From an uncultured Clostridia bacterium (GTDB lineage: Bacteria > Bacillota > Clostridia > Christensenellales > Borkfalkiaceae): DNA of 34,829 nucleotides. Below the pieces are notes generated by a model. It saw nothing but the letters and a program-made list of their open reading frames with translations. It did no database searches and was not told the origin of the DNA. The stretch is taken from NCBI GenBank assembly GCA_947627955.1, contig CANQXZ010000015.1:1-34829 (forward strand). The letters run 5' to 3'. This document shows, piece after piece, positions 31,921-34,829 of this stretch (position 1 is the first letter of the stretch; each line of letters begins with the position of its first letter). Both the position numbers and the translations under genes were made by a program.

Positions 31921-32961
31921 ATGAAAAAGGCGGTAACCATAAAGGACATAGCCGAAAGGATTAATCTCTCGCGGAACACTGTTGCAAAGGCGCTCAACGG
32001 GCAATACGTTCCAGAGCGGACGAGGGAGCTCGTGCTCAGAAAGGCGCAGGAGATGAACTATAAATCGCTCAGTTCGACGCACTTTGCCGATGAGGGCGGC
32101 AAGTTCCGCATTCTGCTCGTCTCGGGCAAGCCCCTCAACAACATGAACTACTTCATCCCCCTCGTAAAGGGCATCGAAAATTACTGCTTCGAGAACAATT
32201 ACGAGTTCTTCCAATACACCTATAACGTGAACAGAACGCCGTTCGCTGTCTTTTCGGACTACGTAAGTGAATTGGACCCCGACGGCATAGTGGCGATAGA
32301 GTGTTTCGACAAAAACCTCATAACGAAGCTGATAAATCTCGACAAGCCCATCTGCTTCAACGACTTCACCGCTTACGACCTGCCCTCGGACAGGAATTAC
32401 GACATAATCAGCACCAACGACGAAAAGGCGGTGTGCGACCTCGTCAAACTATTGATAAACAAGTTCCGCGTGAAGTCGTTCGCGTTCGTGGGCGACAGCA
32501 GGCACTGCCTCAGCTTCCACGAAAGATACATGGGGATGCTGAAAGGGATCTTGGGCTCCCACGCGGAGCACTCCAAAAAGGACGACATGCTCTTCAACGA
32601 CGAGGGCTTCGACTACGGCAACGCCGAAGCCATAAAGACGGAGATACTCAAACTCAAAACCGTTCCCGAGTGCTTTATCTGCTGCAACGACTTTGTGGCG
32701 AGAAACGTCTGCCATGCGCTGAAAAGCCTCGGCATAGCCGTTCCCTCCGCCGCCCTCGTGGCGGGTTTCGACAACGTGTCGGAAGCGACGGCGTTCAGCC
32801 CGCGCCTGACCACCTTTTCCACGGACAAGGAATTTTTGGGGCGGGAGACGATGCGCACCCTCGTCCGCAGGATAAAAAATCCCGATACCCCATCGCGGAT
32901 GATCACCGTAGGCACGCAGCTCATACTGCGCGAGTCCACCAACAGACTGCCGCAGCTTTAA
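31921..32961 (+). CDS. LacI-family transcriptional regulator
   Basis: 346 residues, standard LacI length. The N-terminal helix-turn-helix and hinge helix are clear: VTIKDIAERINLSRNTVAKALNG (about 5-27), then YVPERTRELVLRKAQEMNYK. The remainder is a periplasmic-binding-protein-like sensor (about 62-340): FRILLVSGKPLNNMNYFIPLVKGI, DGIVAIECFD, DIISTNDEKAV, FAFVGDSR, PECFICCNDFVARNV, VAGFDNVSEATAFSPRLTTF. The inducer is unknown; context suggests fructose, sucrose or a fructo-oligosaccharide. The AVAKAL-type recognition helix differs from CcpA-like members, so it is probably a local regulator. GGGGGAGG ends 2 nt before the ATG. It is divergent from the surface lipoprotein gene and followed by a strong terminator. 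Confidence 0.92.
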   Translation: MKKAVTIKDIAERINLSRNTVAKALNGQYVPERTRELVLRKAQEMNYKSLSSTHFADEGGKFRILLVSGKPLNNMNYFIPLVKGIENYCFENNYEFFQYTYNVNRTPFAVFSDYVSELDPDGIVAIECFDKNLITKLINLDKPICFNDFTAYDLPSDRNYDIISTNDEKAVCDLVKLLINKFRVKSFAFVGDSRHCLSFHERYMGMLKGILGSHAEHSKKDDMLFNDEGFDYGNAEAIKTEILKLKTVPECFICCNDFVARNVCHALKSLGIAVPSAALVAGFDNVSEATAFSPRLTTFSTDKEFLGRETMRTLVRRIKNPDTPSRMITVGTQLILRESTNRLPQL

Positions 32962-32994
32962 GGGCGGGCAAAGAGGGTTCGGAATATAAAGAGC

Positions 32995-33036
32995 GGGGCG
33001 CCCGCGGCTGTTTTTAAAGCCGCGGGCGCCCCTTTA
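32995..33036 (+). terminator. Intrinsic terminator of the LacI-type gene
   Basis: A perfect 15-bp GC-rich stem (32995-33009 with 33018-33032), 8-nt loop, then ttt and an A/T-rich tail. Confidence 0.85.
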
Positions 33037-33188
33037 AATGTTAATTTTCAATTTTAACACTCTGGATTTTTGTTAATTTGAGATAATTTTTCAGCGAAAT
33101 CCCGTCTTTTTACAATTTTAAAATAAGTAACACGAAATAATGATAATAACTAACAAAAATCAAAATAAAAAATTTTTCATAAATGTGA
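33037..33188. other. A/T-rich non-coding segment upstream of the small-peptide unit
   Basis: About 150 bp, much richer in A/T than the rest of the window, with A- and T-tracts immediately upstream of a consensus promoter. It may act as an UP-element-like stretch. No gene was seen. Confidence 0.5.
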
Positions 33189-33217
33189 TTGACTGACAGT
33201 CTCACGCGCATTATACT
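33189..33217 (+). promoter_or_regulatory. Sigma-A promoter of the small-peptide unit
   Basis: TTGACT (33189-33194), 17-bp spacer, TATACT (33212-33217). Initiation is predicted near 33224. Confidence 0.8.
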
Positions 33218-33232
33218 GCAAGTGCGATCGGG

Positions 33233-33263
33233 AAAGGGCGGCAAAACCCTCCCGCCGCCTTTT
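33233..33263 (+). other. Leader hairpin of the small-peptide unit
   Basis: A stem of 33233-33242 with 33254-33263 (ggcggc/gccgcc core, flanking A-T pairs, one G-T), 11-nt loop, ending in TTTT. It may be an attenuator or a stabilising 5' stem in the ~100-nt leader. Not matched to a known riboswitch. Confidence 0.5.
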
Positions 33264-33327
33264 GCGGGTCGGCTAAAACTCGCGGAAGGATAAAACAGAT
33301 CAAACTTTCTTTAAAGGAGATATGAAT

Positions 33328-33429
33328 ATGATTTACGAACTTTTCGGCGAAATGGAAGAACTTGACGGCAAAAGCGGTGAAAAGAACTTCACCTGCGCCT
33401 TCTTGAACGCATTCCTGCGCACCATGTAA
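33328..33429 (+). CDS. Putative 33-residue peptide, unknown function
   Basis: A short reading frame MIYELFGEMEELDGKSGEKN continuing FTCAFLNAFLRTM. AAAGGAGA (33313-33320) is a near-perfect ribosome-binding site; its spacing (8 nt from GGAG) favours the ATG at 33328 over the ATG at 33322, which is 2 nt away and would add Met-Asn. The peptide is acidic in its first half, has one Cys and a hydrophobic, aromatic C-terminus. It is bracketed by a consensus promoter, a leader hairpin and a strong terminator, so it forms a complete unit of about 260 nt. It could be a signalling or RiPP-type precursor, a small membrane-active peptide, or a dual-function RNA. No family is recognised and translation is unproven. 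Confidence 0.55.
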   Translation: MIYELFGEMEELDGKSGEKNFTCAFLNAFLRTM

Positions 33430-33454
33430 TTTGCCGCAGAATTTAAGGCACAAA

Positions 33455-33491
33455 AAGCCGACCGCACAAAAGCGGTCGGCTTGTATTTTTT
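33455..33491 (+). terminator. Terminator of the small-peptide unit, probably bidirectional
   Basis: An 11-bp stem (33455-33465 with 33472-33482), loop acaaaa, then gtatttttta. In the reverse direction the stem is followed by TTTTTG, so it can also end the minus-strand 110-residue gene. Confidence 0.88.
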
Positions 33492-33547
33492 ATCAGCTCT
33501 ACCCCTCCCCATGGTCGTGAAGGTCGGGGCGGAAGGGCAAAACGCAT

Positions 33548-33880
33548 TCACTTTTCAAGACGTCTTGCGAAAATCAGGATGCGCTTTGTAAAACTGAGAC
33601 CGCTCCCACGTTTTAAGGGCGCAAGTTGCTCCACGAGCACAAATTCATATTCCCCGTAGTTTTTCACGCCGCGCTGTATATAGCCGGCGTATTCTTTCGT
33701 CCTGCCGTCGGAGTAAAGGGGCGTTTCGGCGGCGTAGTCGGAGCGGACTATGTCTACAAGGTTTGCCGCTCTCAGCTTGCGGTTGAGCTTACAGTTAAAA
33801 AAGCCCGCCGCCCGCAGAGCCCTCTTCATCGCCGCCAAATCGCACGTCTTTACTATATCGCCGAGTTCTTCCGCCGTCAT
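33548..33880 (-). CDS. Small protein of unknown function (110 residues)
   Basis: The start is placed at MTAEELGDIVKTCDL, where AGGAGG lies 6 nt upstream. The frame stays open far upstream, but that extension runs through the 5S rRNA gene and is rejected. The protein is basic (LKRGSGLSFTKRILIFARRLEK at the end), helical in the first half (LAAMKRALRAAGFFNCKLNRKLRAANLVDIV), with no signal peptide or membrane helix. No family was recognised. It has its own promoter directly upstream and lies about 240 bp downstream of the rRNA operon on the same strand. Confidence 0.72.
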   Translation of the reverse strand: MTAEELGDIVKTCDLAAMKRALRAAGFFNCKLNRKLRAANLVDIVRSDYAAETPLYSDGRTKEYAGYIQRGVKNYGEYEFVLVEQLAPLKRGSGLSFTKRILIFARRLEK

Positions 33881-33898
33881 ATGCGCCCTCCTGCAAGT

Positions 33899-33927
33899 AT
33901 TATAGCACCATATGCGGCTAATTTCAA
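33899..33927 (-). promoter_or_regulatory. Promoter of the 110-residue gene
   Basis: Minus strand: TTGAAA (33927-33922), 17-bp spacer, TATAAT (33904-33899). The leader would be about 12 nt and begins with the ribosome-binding site. Confidence 0.78.
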
Positions 33928-34053
33928 TTATAAAACCGCATGTTCTGCGCATATGTAAGGCACATTTTTTCGTCGTGTCGCCGCTCCTTGATATCTTAAT
34001 TGCGACAGCGGCTTGAATTGCCTTTGCACAAATCAAACTTCCGCGGCTTGCCC

Positions 34054-34068
34054 CAGAAGTTAAGCTCG
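34054..34068. repeat. 15-nt sequence complementary to the 5S rRNA core
   Basis: CAGAAGTTAAGCTCG on the plus strand is identical to 5S rRNA, whose gene is on the minus strand (34188-34174). Leftward read-through RNA would carry the complement of the most conserved 5S segment. It lies just beyond the terminator T-run. Confidence 0.7.
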
Positions 34069-34071
34069 AAT

Positions 34072-34113
34072 GGCAAAAAAATAAACAGCCCGTAAAAAAC
34101 AGACTGTCTATTT
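34072..34113 (-). terminator. Terminator of the rRNA operon
   Basis: Minus strand: AAATAGACAG (34113-34104) pairs with CTGTTTATTT (34088-34079), one G-T pair, 15-nt loop, followed by a run of T to 34074. It begins 8 nt after the 5S end. Confidence 0.75.
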
Positions 34114-34120
34114 TTTGAAA

Positions 34121-34235
<115 letters not shown>

Positions 34236-34464
34236 TGGCTATATTTACGGCTTAAAGCCGACAATATACTTATTAAATTATCTTCCTTTTACTTTTTTTC
34301 GGGAGTATTCCCAACAGGAACGGGCGGAAAAACTGCAACCCATTCCCCCTTTTTCTCGCGAAAATCGCAACGCAGCGAGATTTTCGCGAAAGAGGAGCAA
34401 TCTGCGTTTGAGGCGAGGCTTTACGCGAAGCGCAAAGCCTCGCTGACCGCGCAGTATTGCGACG
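34236..34464 (-). other. tRNA-Asn/5S spacer with two inverted repeats
   Basis: 229 nt transcribed spacer. Two strong hairpins: an 11-bp stem (34356-34366 with 34379-34389) and a 10-bp stem (34413-34422 with 34434-34443) whose loop can pair further. They probably serve pre-rRNA processing. No gene. Confidence 0.65.
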
Positions 34465-34540
34465 TGGCTCCGCTTGTTGGACTTGAACCAACGACACTTC
34501 GGTTAACAGCCGAATGCTCTACCGACTGAGCTAAAGCGGA
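34465..34540 (-). tRNA. tRNA-Asn (anticodon GTT)
   Basis: 76 nt including an encoded CCA. Acceptor TCCGCTT/AAGCGGA, D-arm GCTC..GAGC, anticodon stem TTCGG/CCGAA with loop CTGTTAA (anticodon at 34507-34505), variable loop GTGTC, T-arm GTTGG-TTCAAGT-CCAAC, discriminator G. It lies between 23S and 5S. Confidence 0.97.
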
Positions 34541-34759
34541 ATAAAATATGAAAACGTGTTGAGTTTTCAGGTTATCGCCCTTGAAAAACCAATGCGCTCC
34601 GCGCAAACGGCTTTAAGCAAGTTCGCATGCCGACGAAAATTGACAACTGCACAGTCAAGACGAAACAGAAACAGCCAAGAAGGATATGCTCGTTAAAAAT
34701 GTAGCTGATTTCTGTATAAGATTCGTAAATCTCTGTTCTGTATCTCATTTTCTATGAGA
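34541..34759 (-). other. 23S/tRNA-Asn spacer
   Basis: 219 nt of transcribed spacer without a gene. A perfect 7-bp inverted repeat ATCTCAT..ATGAGAT (34742-34760) sits at the 3' end of 23S, a likely processing stem. Confidence 0.65.
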
Positions 34760-34829
34760 TCAAGCCCTCGACCTATTAGTATCGGTCAGCTAAACGCATT
34801 ACTGCGCTTACACCCCCGACCTATCAACC
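34760..34829 (-). rRNA. rrl: 23S ribosomal RNA, 3' end (partial)
   Basis: The minus strand begins GGTTGATAGGTCGG and continues to the highly conserved GCTGACCGATACTAATAGG and TCGAGGGCTTGA of the 23S 3' terminus. The rest of the gene is off the window. The 3' end is approximate. Confidence 0.93.

Noticed and set aside
33224-33310. Possible GEMM-type (c-di-GMP) riboswitch because of GGCAAAACC and GGCTAAAAC
   Set aside because: The conserved GGACGCAAAGCC and tetraloop-receptor elements are not present; kept only as a leader hairpin.

Overview
The window looks like a GC-rich Bacillota chromosome, probably an uncultured gut-type Clostridia. The evidence is indirect: consensus sigma-A promoters with 17-bp spacers, many lipobox lipoproteins, a KtrAB potassium system, an XRE and a LacI regulator, LplABC-type sugar permeases and YesL. 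Genus or family cannot be read from the sequence. No prophage, insertion sequence, integron or CRISPR array was seen.

Layout. (1) 1-3285, minus strand: a truncated zinc-ribbon/TPR protein, a TerB-like protein, RadC and an O-antigen-ligase-like membrane protein. (2) 3420-4286, plus: a tyrosine-phosphatase-like protein with a promoter that almost touches its start codon. (3) 4284-8062, minus: an amino-sugar operon in the order stand-alone GlmU acetyltransferase domain, GlmM, GlmS. (4) 8143-10276, plus: ktrB-ktrA potassium uptake. (5) 10285-12175: a HAD phosphatase and a divergent DUF1295/steroid-reductase-like membrane protein. (6) 12183-15390, minus: two surface lipoproteins, one with InlB-type repeats and one with collagen-like Gly-X-Y stretches. 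Upstream lies a ~500-nt leader whose promoter shares its -35 region with the divergent XRE regulator gene (15980-16297).

(7) 16585-32961 is the metabolic centrepiece. A ten-gene minus-strand operon (28857 to 16629) encodes an anchored X2-domain surface protein, two permeases, a solute-binding protein, YesL, an Ig-like lipoprotein, a cytoplasmic GH32, a secreted GH32 lipoprotein, a PfkB sugar kinase and the transporter ATPase. The inferred role is capture, trimming, import, hydrolysis and phosphorylation of a fructan or fructo-oligosaccharide. Upstream is an 878-residue modular lipoprotein, divergent from a LacI-type regulator gene. The operon promoter and the lipoprotein promoter each carry two copies of a 16-bp near-palindrome 33 bp apart, the nearer one 15 bp from a TTGACA -35 element. 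This is the best evidence in the window for a self-contained, co-regulated system.

(8) 33189-33491 is a compact transcription unit (promoter, leader hairpin, 33-codon reading frame, terminator) for an unrecognised peptide. (9) 33548-34829, minus: a 110-residue orphan gene downstream of an rRNA operon ending 23S - tRNA-Asn(GTT) - 5S, with a 15-nt sequence complementary to 5S rRNA just past the terminator.

Limits: functions come from motifs read by eye. Promoters and terminators are judged by consensus and pairing only. Substrate, regulator binding and peptide expression are inferences.
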